Shown: positions 1 to 8,653 of the stretch, piece after piece | How the letters are laid out: every line of letters starts with the position of its first letter | How positions within the stretch are numbered: the stretch's first letter is position 1 | From: Nonomuraea helvata | Lineage (GTDB): Bacteria; Actinomycetota; Actinomycetes; Streptosporangiales; Streptosporangiaceae | Length of the DNA: 64,000 bases | Direction: 5' to 3' | Assembly: GCF_039535785.1 (NCBI RefSeq) | Contig: NZ_BAAAXV010000005.1 | Location: 186,001-250,000, forward strand | Notes under the pieces: model-generated | The model's input: the letters and a program-made list of their open reading frames with translations, nothing else | Told to the model about the DNA's origin: nothing | The model's database searches: none | Made by a program: the position numbers and the translations under genes

Positions 1-65
1 GAGGTGAAGTCGGAGGTGGAGGCGGTGGGGTGGGAGGAGGCCGGGGCGGGGTGGTTGGTCGTCAT
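1..65 (-). CDS. Possible 5' end of a minus-strand gene, cut by the window edge
   Basis: An ATG at 65 opens a frame running off the left edge for about 21 codons, all ending in G or C, giving a Pro/Ser/Thr-rich N-terminus (MTTNHPAPASSHPTAS...). The plus strand of the same bases also reads as a GC3-rich tail ending at a TAG at 73-75 (...GWEEAGAGWLVVMGP), so it could instead be the 3' end of a plus-strand gene. The two frames share third positions, so composition cannot decide between them. No clear ribosome binding site precedes the ATG. Function unknown. Confidence 0.3.
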   Translation of the reverse strand, partial: MTTNHPAPASSHPTASTSDFT

Positions 66-229
66 GGGGCCCTAGGGTGCCCGGGACGGCCGGTGGGGCG
101 TCGGGCCGAAAGCCGTTCTGGGGATAGGGCGACAAGCACGGCCGGGGTTGTGGATAACAGCTTCTGTCCTGTACGACTACCGGCCGGCACGGGCGCGGCG
201 TGGTGATCAGGAAGTCGGGTGGCGCAGGG

Positions 230-964
230 CTAGGGAGTGGAAGTCAGGCGGGTGCGTACGAGGAGGGCGGCGCCCGCGACGGCGGCGGGCATCGCGATGA
301 CCGCCACGAACGGCACCAGGAACAGCAGGAACACCGCCACCCCGAACCCCAGCGCACTGGCCTTGTTGGCGCGCAGCAGCGCGAAGCGTGCCTTGCGGGC
401 CATCCCCCGGCGCTCAAGAGCCAGCGTGGTGAGCTCCACTGTCAGGAAAAATCCGGACACGAGGGCTCCGAGCACCGGCACCACCGTCTGCCCCACCACG
501 GGCACGAACCCCAGGAAGAACAGCGGCACGGTGAAGAGAAGCACATAGAACAGGGTGACCAGGCTGTCCCTGATGGAGCGCGGCAACGTCCGCCACCACG
601 GCTGCTCGTCCGCCGACCCCAGCACGTCCACCGCGGCCGACAACCGCTCGTAGAACGGCTCCCCGATCGCCAAGGTGAGCGCGGTGAACGTCAGCACCGC
701 CAGCGCCAGCCCGCCGAGGAACAGGGCGATCCCCACCACCGTACGGAACAGCTCCCGCCAGCTCCACGAATCCGCGAACGGCGTCAGGAACGTGGCCACC
801 TCAGTGGCGTTGTTGCCGAGGAAGATCAGCGCCACCACGTACACGGAGAACGCGATCAGCGCCGGGATCAACCCGAACAGCCACCACCGACCGTTCCTGG
901 CGACCCACCCCAACCCCTGGAAGAAGAAGCCGACACCGGACGTGAAATCGCGCACTGATCGCAT
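230..964 (-). CDS. EI24 domain (CysZ-like) integral membrane protein
   Basis: The 244-residue protein carries several hydrophobic segments (about residues 28-50, 76-105, 135-165, 170-185 and 205-235) and the N-terminal pattern DFTSGVGFFFQGLGW typical of actinobacterial EI24/CysZ-like proteins. Length matches the family. CysZ is a sulfate permease in enterobacteria; the actinobacterial relatives are poorly characterised, so transport of sulfate is not assumed. It is transcribed away from the TnpB-like gene on its right, and about 165 bp separates its stop from the next possible gene on the left. The family call is solid; the substrate is unknown. Confidence 0.85.
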   Translation of the reverse strand: MRSVRDFTSGVGFFFQGLGWVARNGRWWLFGLIPALIAFSVYVVALIFLGNNATEVATFLTPFADSWSWRELFRTVVGIALFLGGLALAVLTFTALTLAIGEPFYERLSAAVDVLGSADEQPWWRTLPRSIRDSLVTLFYVLLFTVPLFFLGFVPVVGQTVVPVLGALVSGFFLTVELTTLALERRGMARKARFALLRANKASALGFGVAVFLLFLVPFVAVIAMPAAVAGAALLVRTRLTSTP

Positions 965-1308
965 GCCCGGCAGGCTAGCCGTTTTGATCGGCAGGCGTTA
1001 GTCAGCCTCCGCGTTAATCCAGGTGATGCTTAGGATCCACTCGCGAAAATCTTGATAGTGCTGGGTAGCCGTCCGTCCCCGCCGACGTCTATGCATCGCC
1101 CACATGTTCTATCGGGCAGAGTGCATAGATGGTAATCTGCCAATCACTTAAAGTGAAGGTCGTAGCCGTGGAGTGCAGGCCGTGCTGGAATGCTGGTGGT
1201 TTGCCCGCGATATGGTGCCGCGTCACGCAGCCCCGCCAACCGCATATGGCGCTGCAACATATGGCGGCCGTTGGGTTGGCGTGAGGACCGGCGAAGCCTG
1301 CGCAGCAG
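965..1308. other. AT-richer spacer and probable left flank of the TnpB-like insertion
   Basis: This gap has visibly lower GC than its surroundings (for example 1010-1060 and 1095-1160), consistent with acquired DNA. No terminal inverted repeat could be matched to the 3' side of the TnpB-like gene, as expected for IS200/IS605-type elements, which lack them. Its right part overlaps the alternative reading frame described at 1173-1487. No intact gene is supported here. Confidence 0.4.
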
Positions 1309-1487
1309 TTGCCGAGCGCTCCTACAGGGTCGATGGTGTCCACTGGGACAGACTCCTCGACGACGTCGCCAGCTTGGCCCACGCGACCCACCGGATGCAC
1401 CGGACTGCCGTCGAGGACGCATTCGGTCGAGCCAGGCGTCGCGCGCCGACCAAACGCGGCCGAGCCATTGGAGAAAGCTGTCGGTGA
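1173..1487 (+). pseudogene. Possible displaced N-terminal part of the TnpB-like gene
   Basis: A GTG-started frame of 104 codons reads protein-like (…RVDGVHWDRLLDDVASLAHATHRM…), while the frame that encodes the nuclease is Pro/Ser/Thr-rich and shadow-like until about 1450. The two plus-strand frames differ by one base, so a single indel between about 1440 and 1490 would join them. This suggests the nuclease gene has suffered a frameshift near its start, but no homologue was available to prove it. Confidence 0.3.
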
Positions 1488-3456
1488 CGTCGAAACGGGT
1501 ATCGGCAGATGGCCAGACTTGCCGGATGGCGTGTGTCCACGTGCTACTGCGTGGCGGCGTGAGGAGAAGACCGGCGAGCTGGTGTCCGCGGCGGTGTTGG
1601 CCGAACGGGTCGGCTGGTTCGTAGACCTGGTCCACGGCATGGTCACCAGGCTGATGAACGAGCATTGGAACAGCGCCGATATCGAGCTACTGGCACGCGG
1701 AGTGGACGCGACCGGGCGGCGACTGCCGTCGCAGGCATGGATGGCAATGCGGCGGCTAGGCTGGACGACCAGTCCGCCGCAGGGTGTCACGGTCAATGAC
1801 CGGATCGTTCGGATGGCTCAGGAACAGGCTGGACGGCTGCTGCGCTCAGCCGTCTGGCGGGCCGGCCTGATCGCCGGTGTGCTGGCCACCTGGCCAGTCG
1901 ATCCACGTAAGCGCACTGCCGAGGAGTGGGAACAGGTGCGCACCGCTGTTGTCGGCGGCCAGGACCTACCTGCAGGGATCATCAAGGCTCGCACCCGGCA
2001 GATCGCGGCGTTCCTGAAGGCCAACAGACGGTTGCCTGCGGATTTGTTCGCGCTGGAGAGCGCACCCAAGGCCCTAGCAATGCTACTGCTAGCTGCCTGC
2101 GACCGGCAGCAGGCCACCATCGAGCGCAGCGAGGACGACCCGCAGCGGGCGCTGCTGCGATTGCAACTACCCACCCGGCCCGACCCGCGTGGATACGCAG
2201 ACTGGAGATGGGTCGCCTGTTCGATCACATTGGCGCCCACTATCGCCCGTGACGGAGTGCTGCACCTGCCCACTCTGCGCGTCCGGGACGGCACGGTACG
2301 TGCCGAAGTAGCCTATACCCATGCCGTTCCCCAGACTCGGCGCAGCGGTCATACGGTGGCGCTCGGTGTGGACTGGGGATTGAACACGCTCTTGTCAGCC
2401 GGTGCCGTCCGCCTGCACCGCGATGGGGAGATCACGGCGCTCGGCGCAGGCGGCCAGTTCCGCGCCGCCGGCGTGCTGGCCAAGCTGCACCGTCTGCGCA
2501 GACACAGCCAGCTACTGCACGCCAAGTCCGTACGTTACCGGCGCCTGATCGATGGGCGCGCCCCTGATCCGACGCTTGCGGACAAGCAGGCGCTGCTGGC
2601 CGAGGAACTCCGACACCTGTCCGCCCGCCGCTCCCGCCTCAACCGGGCTCTGGCATGGGCGGCCGCCCGCTGGGCCGTGGATCAGGCGATCGCCGCCAGC
2701 GCCACGGTAATCTATGTTGAGGACTTGCGCTCACTTGAAGCCAAGCACCTGAGCCGCACTTTGAACACGCGGCTGTCGCAGACCGTGCGGGGACAGATCG
2801 TCGATCGGATCCGGCACCTAGCGGCCGAGACAGGCATCGCCGTCGTGATCGTGCCCGCACGCAACACTTCCAAGCATTGTCCGCACTGCCTGACCCCGCT
2901 GCGGCACCGCAAAGCCCCTGATAGACCGACGGTTGCGGGGTGGAAGTGGGCCATGTGTCCGTGCTGTGGCTGGCAAGGTGACCGCGACCAGGGCGCCTGG
3001 CGGCGGATCGCCGCCAGAGGGCTCACCCACCAAGCCACCACTGTGACAGACCGGGTCAGCGGGCAGATGATGATCCGCTCGGTGGTCGACACACTCGAAG
3101 CCAAGGCGGTCATCACCCCATCCCCCACCCCGACCCGCCGAACGGATCGGTCGAAGACCGGCCCCACTCGGCGCCGCACCACACGCCCTGCGCCCAGGCG
3201 ACGCAGGGCACCCTCCCCAGCATGGCCCACCGGCTCTGCTGGCCAGCGTCCGGAGGGACCCGTACCAACGGACCGGCATCGGCTGCCCCGCGCAGCCCAC
3301 CGGCACCAGGGCGGGACGACGATCAGCACAGCCATCCCCCGACACAGGCCACGAGGCGCCGAGCTGGGCGCAGGATTCCATCTGCATGCCCATGCCTCGC
3401 CACCACGCTGGGAAACGATCCCAGACAGCGTGCCTGACACAGGATCGACAAGCTGA
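1309..3456 (+). CDS. TnpB-like RuvC nuclease (IS200/IS605-type accessory or stand-alone)
   Basis: The frame has 715 codons, though the true start is uncertain because the first ~45 residues look non-coding. The C-terminal half has the RuvC signature of TnpB/Cas12-type nucleases: GVDWGLN with Asp355, IYVEDLRSL with Glu471, and CGWQGDRDQGAW with Asp558/Asp560. A zinc ribbon lies between the last two (C524-x2-C527 and C550-x2-C553). A helical region (about residues 85-340) precedes the nuclease core. After residue ~570 comes an Arg/Pro-rich tail unlike a folded domain. At over 600 plausible residues it is longer than the ~400 of classical TnpB. Codon use is less G/C-biased than in neighbours, suggesting transfer. 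No TnpA transposase lies nearby. TnpB proteins are RNA-guided DNA nucleases; activity here is inferred. Confidence 0.75.
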   Translation: MPSAPTGSMVSTGTDSSTTSPAWPTRPTGCTGLPSRTHSVEPGVARRPNAAEPLEKAVGDVETGIGRWPDLPDGVCPRATAWRREEKTGELVSAAVLAERVGWFVDLVHGMVTRLMNEHWNSADIELLARGVDATGRRLPSQAWMAMRRLGWTTSPPQGVTVNDRIVRMAQEQAGRLLRSAVWRAGLIAGVLATWPVDPRKRTAEEWEQVRTAVVGGQDLPAGIIKARTRQIAAFLKANRRLPADLFALESAPKALAMLLLAACDRQQATIERSEDDPQRALLRLQLPTRPDPRGYADWRWVACSITLAPTIARDGVLHLPTLRVRDGTVRAEVAYTHAVPQTRRSGHTVALGVDWGLNTLLSAGAVRLHRDGEITALGAGGQFRAAGVLAKLHRLRRHSQLLHAKSVRYRRLIDGRAPDPTLADKQALLAEELRHLSARRSRLNRALAWAAARWAVDQAIAASATVIYVEDLRSLEAKHLSRTLNTRLSQTVRGQIVDRIRHLAAETGIAVVIVPARNTSKHCPHCLTPLRHRKAPDRPTVAGWKWAMCPCCGWQGDRDQGAWRRIAARGLTHQATTVTDRVSGQMMIRSVVDTLEAKAVITPSPTPTRRTDRSKTGPTRRRTTRPAPRRRRAPSPAWPTGSAGQRPEGPVPTDRHRLPRAAHRHQGGTTISTAIPRHRPRGAELGAGFHLHAHASPPRWETIPDSVPDTGSTS

Positions 3457-3465
3457 TCCGAGACG

Positions 3466-4047
3466 CTAGCGCCAGAAGGACGTCACCGCGTAGCCGAGCT
3501 CCTCGAACAGGTCTCGCACCAGCGGCAGCGAGATGCCGAGCACGTTGCCGTGATCGCCCTCGATGCCCTCGACGAACCACCCGCCGCGCCCGTCGAGGGT
3601 GAACGCCCCCGCCACGCCGAGCGGCTCACCCGTGGCGACGTACGCGGCGATCTCCTCGTCGGACGGCCGGCCGAAGCGCACCACGGTGCTGGCCACCTCG
3701 GCCGCCTGTCTGCCGGCGGCGACGTCGATCACGCAGTGGCCCGTCACCAGGCGACCCGTGCGTCCCCGCATGAGCCGCCACCGCTCGGTGGCCTCCTCCT
3801 GGGTGGCCGGCTTGCCGTACGGGCGGCCGTCGAGCTCCAGGATCGAGTCGCAGCCGATGACCAGGCCCTCGTCCAGCCCGCTCGCGACCGCTTCCGCCTT
3901 CGCCTTGGCCAGCGCCAGGCTGAGGGCGGCCGGGGAATGCGCGGAGAAGGACTCCTCGTCGACGCCGCTGACGATCACCTTGGGGTCGAGGCCGGCGCTG
4001 CGGAGGAGGGTCAGGCGTGCGGGGGAGGCTGAGGCCAGAACGATCAC
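3466..4047 (-). CDS. maf: Maf family nucleotide pyrophosphatase
   Basis: This 193-residue protein begins with the Maf signature LASASPARLTLLRSAGL and contains the conserved GCDSILELDGRPYGKP and MRGRTGRLVTGH motifs. Maf proteins hydrolyse (d)NTPs, often modified or pyrimidine nucleotides, to monophosphates and are linked to house-cleaning and septum inhibition. The length is normal and the gene is complete. It converges on the TnpB-like gene with only 9 bp between the two stop codons, so the insertion landed immediately beyond the maf stop without disrupting it. A DUF937 gene lies 35 bp upstream on the same strand and may be co-transcribed. Confidence 0.95.
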   Translation of the reverse strand: MIVLASASPARLTLLRSAGLDPKVIVSGVDEESFSAHSPAALSLALAKAKAEAVASGLDEGLVIGCDSILELDGRPYGKPATQEEATERWRLMRGRTGRLVTGHCVIDVAAGRQAAEVASTVVRFGRPSDEEIAAYVATGEPLGVAGAFTLDGRGGWFVEGIEGDHGNVLGISLPLVRDLFEELGYAVTSFWR

Positions 4048-4082
4048 GCGACCAGCCTACCGGCGACCAGGGGAGCAGTACG

Positions 4083-4703
4083 TCACCAGTCCGAGTTGGA
4101 GCTGCCCGGGGCCAGCTCGTGACCGTCCGGTGCCCCGTGCCCGCCGGCGCGCGGGCCAGGCTCGTACGGCCCGCTCTGCTGCGGCACGCCGCCGCCGAAG
4201 ATGGTGCTCAGCAGCCCGTCGATCAGGTCGCTCAGATCGTCGGGTACGGCCGCCTGCTCCCTGCTCAGGTCGTCGGCCAGGGCGTCCGCGTCCAGGTCGC
4301 GGCCGGCGGCCCGGTCGGCGAGCAGGGACATGACCATGGGCGCGATCAGGGGCAGCAGTTTCATGACGCTCCCCGAGTCGATCCCGGCGAACCGCGCCAA
4401 TCCGGCCGCAGCGTGCTCCGTGCCCTGCCCGCCCAGCACGTGGCCGAGGATGCTCTGCCCGTCGCGGGTCAGCGAGGCCACGTCGCCGCTGAACGGGTCG
4501 GTGTCGACGTGGTCGTCGAGCGCCCCGCGCAGGGCCTCGGCCCCGTCCAGGTAGCGGGTGTTGGCGGCCAGGCCCCCGATGATGACGCCCGACACGGCCT
4601 GGACCACGTCGCGGGCCGTGGTCGTGCCCGTGCCGAGCATCCCGGCGATCTGCTCCAGCCCTGGGTCTCCGAGCTCGGCGAGGAGCTCGTCCGTCAGCGT
4701 CAC
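4083..4703 (-). CDS. DUF937 domain protein
   Basis: The protein resembles the DUF937 family: a helical N-terminus (LTDELLAELGDPGLEQIAGMLG), a glycine-rich middle (SILGHVLGG), and the hydrophobic stretch SVMKLLPLIAPMVMSLLADRA, followed by a disordered Pro/Gly tail. The GTG at 4703 is preferred because a GGGGGAC ribosome binding site lies a few bases upstream. A GTG at 4739 would add 12 residues but has no spaced binding site. It sits between ftsH and maf on the same strand. The family has no established biochemical function; a role in membrane or envelope quality control alongside FtsH is only a guess from position. Confidence 0.7.
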   Translation of the reverse strand: MTLTDELLAELGDPGLEQIAGMLGTGTTTARDVVQAVSGVIIGGLAANTRYLDGAEALRGALDDHVDTDPFSGDVASLTRDGQSILGHVLGGQGTEHAAAGLARFAGIDSGSVMKLLPLIAPMVMSLLADRAAGRDLDADALADDLSREQAAVPDDLSDLIDGLLSTIFGGGVPQQSGPYEPGPRAGGHGAPDGHELAPGSSNSDW

Positions 4704-4799
4704 GACAGTCCCCCGCTCGCTAGGCCCCTCGATCGACACACCCCCGATCGTTGTCCGGGAGGGTTCCCCGATCAGGACCGAGCCAACGCCCGATTTGCG

Positions 4800-6755
4800 C
4801 TAATTCTCGGAAAAGCCCGCCGGCTGGACCTCCGGCACGGAGGCGGAGCTGATCAGGCCCGCCGCCGCGTACGCGCTGGCCTCGTCGAGCGTCTCGTGTT
4901 CGAGCAGGGCCGCCACAATGGCGTCGAGCTTGTCGCGGTTGTCGGTGAGGATCTGGATCGCGCGCTCGTAGCACTCGTCCACGATCCGCCGCGCCTCCTC
5001 GTCCACGGTGGCGAGCGTCGCGGGCGAGGCCTGCGGCTGCTGGCCGTCGTTGGGCAGGATGGTCAGCGGGCCGACCTTCTCCGACATGCCCCAGCGCCCG
5101 ACCATGCCCCGGGCGATCATGGTCACCTGCTCCAGGTCGTTCTCGGCGCCCGTGGTGATGACGCCGTACACGACCTGCTCGGCCGCCATCCCGCCGAGCG
5201 CTCCGGTGATGCGTCCGCGCAGGTACTGCTCGTCGTACGCGTACCGGTCGGTGTCGGGGGTGGACAGCGTGACCCCGAGCGCCCGCCCGCGCGGGATGAT
5301 CGAGATCTTCCTGACCGGGTCGGCGCCCGGCTGGAGCATGCCGAGCAGCGCGTGACCGGCCTCGTGGAAGGCGGTCCTGGTGCGCTCCTCCTCCGGCATC
5401 ACGATGCTGCGGGCCGCGCCGAGCTGCAGCTTCTCCAGCGCGTCGGCGAAGTCGGACGTCGTGACCTTCTCCCTGCCGCGCTTGGCGGCGAGCAGGGCGG
5501 CCTCGTTGACGAGGTTGGCGAGGTCGGCGCCGGTCATGCCGGGGGTGGTCTTGGCGAGCTGGTCGAGGCTGACCTCCCCGTCCAGCGGCACGCTGCGCGT
5601 GTGCACCGCCAGGATCGCCGTACGTCCCGCCGCGTCCGGCAGGCCCACCTGGACCGTACGGTCGAAGCGACCGGGACGCAGCAGCGCCGGGTCGAGGACC
5701 TCGGGACGGTTGGTGGCCCCGATGACGATCACGCCCTCGGCGCCCGAGAAGCCGTCCATCTCGGTGAGGATCTGGTTGAGCGTCTGCTCGCGCTCGTCGT
5801 GGCCGCCGAGACCGCCGGCCCCGCCGCGCGCCCGGCCGATGGCGTCGATCTCGTCGATGAACACGATCGACGGCGCCACCTTCCGCGCCTCCTCGAAGAG
5901 GTCGCGCACCCGCGAGGCGCCCACGCCGACGATCATCTCGATGAACTCGGAGGCGCTGGCCGAGAAGAACGGCACCTTGGCCTCGCCCGCGACCGCCCTG
6001 GCCAGCAGCGTCTTGCCGGTGCCGGGAGGGCCGGCGAGCAGCACGCCCTTGGGCAGCTTCGCGCCGAGCCTGCGGTACTTGCCGGGGTCCTTGAGGTAGT
6101 CGACGACCTCGACGAGCTCGTTCTCGACCTCGTCGATGCCGGCGACGTCGTCGAACGTGACCCGCACCTTCCCGGCCTCGACCGGCTTGGCCGCCTTGGA
6201 CTTGCCGATCCCGCCGAGCCCGCCGCCCATCAGGCTGGCGCCGCGGCGCATGACCCAGATCCACAGCGCGGCCAGCAGCAGCACGGGCAGCAGCGACAGC
6301 AGCAGGTTGGAGAAGAAGCCGCGGGTGAGCGGCTTGGAGGTGATCTCGACCTGGCCGGTGGTGAGCTGCTGGTCGAGCTGGTCGGTGTTGGCGAACGCCG
6401 GGATCTCGGTCGCGAACTTGGTGTAGGTGGAGCCGCCCTCCGGGTTCTTCGCCGCCGATCTCAGGTCGCCCTCGACCGACAGGCCCTGGGCGTAGATGTC
6501 CTTGACGTTCTTGGCGTTCACCTGCTTGGTGAACTCGGTGTACGAGATCGTCTCGACGGATCCGCTGTCGACGAAGGAGGACACCAAGAAGAAGCCCGCG
6601 TACACCACGAGCAAGGTGACGACGAATCGCCACCAGTTGATCTTGGGTCGGCCTCCGGGCGTGCCGGGCAGGCCCTCCGAGCGCCAGGGCGGTTTGCCCT
6701 TGCCGTTCTTCGGTGCCTGCGGCGTTCCAGAGCGTTCCACGGCGTCACTCCCCAC
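4800..6755 (-). CDS. ftsH: ATP-dependent zinc metalloprotease FtsH
   Basis: The 651-residue protein has the full FtsH layout: a transmembrane segment (about 41-62), an extracytoplasmic region, a second transmembrane segment (about 150-168), an AAA+ domain and an M41 peptidase. Walker A is GPPGTGKT with Lys248, the Walker B/SRH region includes IVFIDEIDAIG and RPGRFDR, and the zinc site HEAGH spans residues 464-468, with a downstream metal-ligand motif TTGAENDLEQ. It degrades membrane and some cytosolic proteins at the inner face of the membrane. It starts with GTG. The tail is short and lacks the long low-complexity extension of many actinobacterial FtsH proteins, and the neighbours are not the usual hpt/folE, so it may be a second paralogue. 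Confidence 0.95.
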   Translation of the reverse strand: MGSDAVERSGTPQAPKNGKGKPPWRSEGLPGTPGGRPKINWWRFVVTLLVVYAGFFLVSSFVDSGSVETISYTEFTKQVNAKNVKDIYAQGLSVEGDLRSAAKNPEGGSTYTKFATEIPAFANTDQLDQQLTTGQVEITSKPLTRGFFSNLLLSLLPVLLLAALWIWVMRRGASLMGGGLGGIGKSKAAKPVEAGKVRVTFDDVAGIDEVENELVEVVDYLKDPGKYRRLGAKLPKGVLLAGPPGTGKTLLARAVAGEAKVPFFSASASEFIEMIVGVGASRVRDLFEEARKVAPSIVFIDEIDAIGRARGGAGGLGGHDEREQTLNQILTEMDGFSGAEGVIVIGATNRPEVLDPALLRPGRFDRTVQVGLPDAAGRTAILAVHTRSVPLDGEVSLDQLAKTTPGMTGADLANLVNEAALLAAKRGREKVTTSDFADALEKLQLGAARSIVMPEEERTRTAFHEAGHALLGMLQPGADPVRKISIIPRGRALGVTLSTPDTDRYAYDEQYLRGRITGALGGMAAEQVVYGVITTGAENDLEQVTMIARGMVGRWGMSEKVGPLTILPNDGQQPQASPATLATVDEEARRIVDECYERAIQILTDNRDKLDAIVAALLEHETLDEASAYAAAGLISSASVPEVQPAGFSEN

Positions 6756-6776
6756 ATCGCCGCATACATGATCTTT

Positions 6777-7643
6777 CTAGCCTAGAACACGCACCCCGGC
6801 GACCACGCGGCCGATGTCACGCCACTGCTTGCGCTGCGAGTCAGGCACTGTGACGAACGCCAGGCCCGGCTTGCTCATTCCCCCGTCCATCACGATGACG
6901 GCCGCACGAGACTGATGTCTTCCGTATTTGACCCGATAAATCAGGCTCCAGCCGTGTTTGACCGGCTGCGAGGCGAGCCAGGTGATCTTGGAGCCCTGGG
7001 GGTGGTGATTGAGCGTCCAGCGGGCGGCCAGCAGCGCCGTGTCGCGCGCCGACTTCTGCCGCATGATCGGGAGCGGACATGTGACGAACATCCCACGCAG
7101 GCTCGCGCCGCGCTTCCTGGGCAGCACCTGCTTGGAGGTGAACGGCGCCGCGCCGTACGTCTTCCACGGCCTGGGCATGTCCGGGACGGCCAGCCCCGTA
7201 CGCGCGTCCTTGACGACCCGGCGCGGCGGCTTGGGGAGAGCCGCCCGCTTGACCTTGCGCGTCAGCCTGGGCACGCGCCGGTCGGCGTACAGGGCCTCCA
7301 TGGCCGTGTAGCCCGGCGCGAGCGACGGCTCGGGAGAGGGCGTGTGCGTAACCGTGGGGACAGGGGAGGGTGCGGGACCGGACGAGGACGGTGCGGCCGG
7401 CGGCGCGGTGACCGGCCCCGCCGCGACCTCGTCCGGCCCTGACGGGAGCACTGCGACCAGCGCCACGGCCACGGCCGCGACTGCGCCGACCACGGCGAGC
7501 CCCCGGTACACCACCCGCATCCGAATATCTCCGATACGGGAGCGTTTGGGCGGAGAAGCAGGGATTCCCGGTCGCACCTTGGTCCTCACTCGGGAACCCT
7601 TGATCTCTTCTTCCCCATCGAGCACGAGCGGAGCGTACGACAT
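6777..7643 (-). CDS. Membrane-anchored proline-rich protein of unknown function
   Basis: From the ATG at 7643 the protein has about 40 basic cytoplasmic residues, one transmembrane segment (VVGAVAAVAVALVAVLP), a Pro/Ser/Thr-rich linker, and a ~190-residue extracytoplasmic domain with a likely disulfide-poor fold. An ATG at 7520 is better placed relative to a GGAG ribosome binding site (8 bp) and would make the transmembrane segment a signal anchor at the very N-terminus. The stretch between the two starts has weaker third-position bias, which favours 7520. The C-terminal domain is not recognised. It ends 22 bp before ftsH on the same strand, so the pair may share a transcript. Confidence 0.6.
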   Translation of the reverse strand: MSYAPLVLDGEEEIKGSRVRTKVRPGIPASPPKRSRIGDIRMRVVYRGLAVVGAVAAVAVALVAVLPSGPDEVAAGPVTAPPAAPSSSGPAPSPVPTVTHTPSPEPSLAPGYTAMEALYADRRVPRLTRKVKRAALPKPPRRVVKDARTGLAVPDMPRPWKTYGAAPFTSKQVLPRKRGASLRGMFVTCPLPIMRQKSARDTALLAARWTLNHHPQGSKITWLASQPVKHGWSLIYRVKYGRHQSRAAVIVMDGGMSKPGLAFVTVPDSQRKQWRDIGRVVAGVRVLG

Positions 7644-7690
7644 ATCCCGCCATCGCGTCCTAGAAGCTACCGAAGTGCAATCATGGCTTC

Positions 7691-8653
7691 GTGCAACAGG
7701 TTGAGCTGCGATTCGACCACGCCTCGCGAGCGTCCCAGACCCACACGAACCTCTCGGCGATCCGGCAGAGCTCAACCGGCCTCTGGGTGGCCGGCGACGA
7801 GACCGCCACCTTCGAGCATCTGACGTGGACAGGCGACCACTACGGCGGGCAGCGCACGTTCCGCCTGGCCGACTACGTCACTCTGCCCGCGGGCCCCGAG
7901 GACGAGGCCGACATCGAGGGCCTGGCCAGGGCGGACGGCCATCTCTGGCTGGTCGGCTCGCACAGCCTCAAGCGCAGGAAGGTCAAGTCCAAGGACCCGG
8001 AGAAGGCCGCCGACCGGCTGGCCACGGTGGTCAGGGAGGAGAACCGCTTCATCCTGGCACGCCTGCCGCTCCACGGCGAGACGCCCGGCCCTGGAACGAT
8101 CCTGTCGGGCAAGGAGGCGCTGACCGCGCATCTGCGCGACGACCGGCACCTCGCGCCGTTCCTGGAGCTGCCCGGCAAGGACAACGGGCTCGACATCGAG
8201 GGCATCGCCGTCGTGTCCGACCGGGTCTACATCGGGCTCCGCGGTCCCGTGCTGCGGGGCTGGGCGGTGGTGCTGGAGCTGCGGCTCGAGGACGCGGGCA
8301 AGGGACGGATGCGGCTGCGCGAGCCGTACCGCAAGCACTTCCTGGACCTGGGCGGGCTGGGCGTGCGGGACCTGTGCCCGGACGGCGACTCGCTGCTGGT
8401 GCTCGCCGGGCCGACCATGGTCCTCGACGGTCCCGTACGTGTCGTGCGCTGGCGGCCCCGCCCCAAGCGGCAGGAGGTCGTTCCCGAGGACGACCTGGAG
8501 ACGGTGACCGAGCTGCCCTACGGCCTGGGGTGCGACCATCCCGAAGGACTGGTGCGGCTGGCCGACGGCCGGCTCATGGTCGTGTACGACAGCCCGTCGC
8601 CCGCGCGGATCACCCCGGCGGGCGGCGTGCTGGCGGACGTCTTCACGATCTAG
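7691..8653 (+). CDS. DUF3616 family protein (beta-propeller-like)
   Basis: The 320-residue protein has the repeated D-I-E-G-[IL]-A pattern (ADIEGLARADGHLWLVGSHS and LDIEGIAVVSDRVYIGLRGP) and the C-terminal HPEGLVRLADGRLMVVYDS expected of DUF3616, a beta-propeller-like family related to phytase or SdiA-regulated folds. It starts with GTG and is divergent from the membrane-anchored gene at 6777-7643, sharing a 47-bp promoter region. No signal peptide is seen, so it is probably cytoplasmic. Biochemical activity is unknown. It converges with the PTH2 gene, overlapping its end by 11 bp. Confidence 0.8.
   Translation: MQQVELRFDHASRASQTHTNLSAIRQSSTGLWVAGDETATFEHLTWTGDHYGGQRTFRLADYVTLPAGPEDEADIEGLARADGHLWLVGSHSLKRRKVKSKDPEKAADRLATVVREENRFILARLPLHGETPGPGTILSGKEALTAHLRDDRHLAPFLELPGKDNGLDIEGIAVVSDRVYIGLRGPVLRGWAVVLELRLEDAGKGRMRLREPYRKHFLDLGGLGVRDLCPDGDSLLVLAGPTMVLDGPVRVVRWRPRPKRQEVVPEDDLETVTELPYGLGCDHPEGLVRLADGRLMVVYDSPSPARITPAGGVLADVFTI

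Noticed and set aside
4017..6785. Very long open frame on the plus strand opposite ftsH and DUF937
   Set aside because: It is antisense to well-supported genes and its composition is a mirror of their GC3 bias, with no family resemblance.
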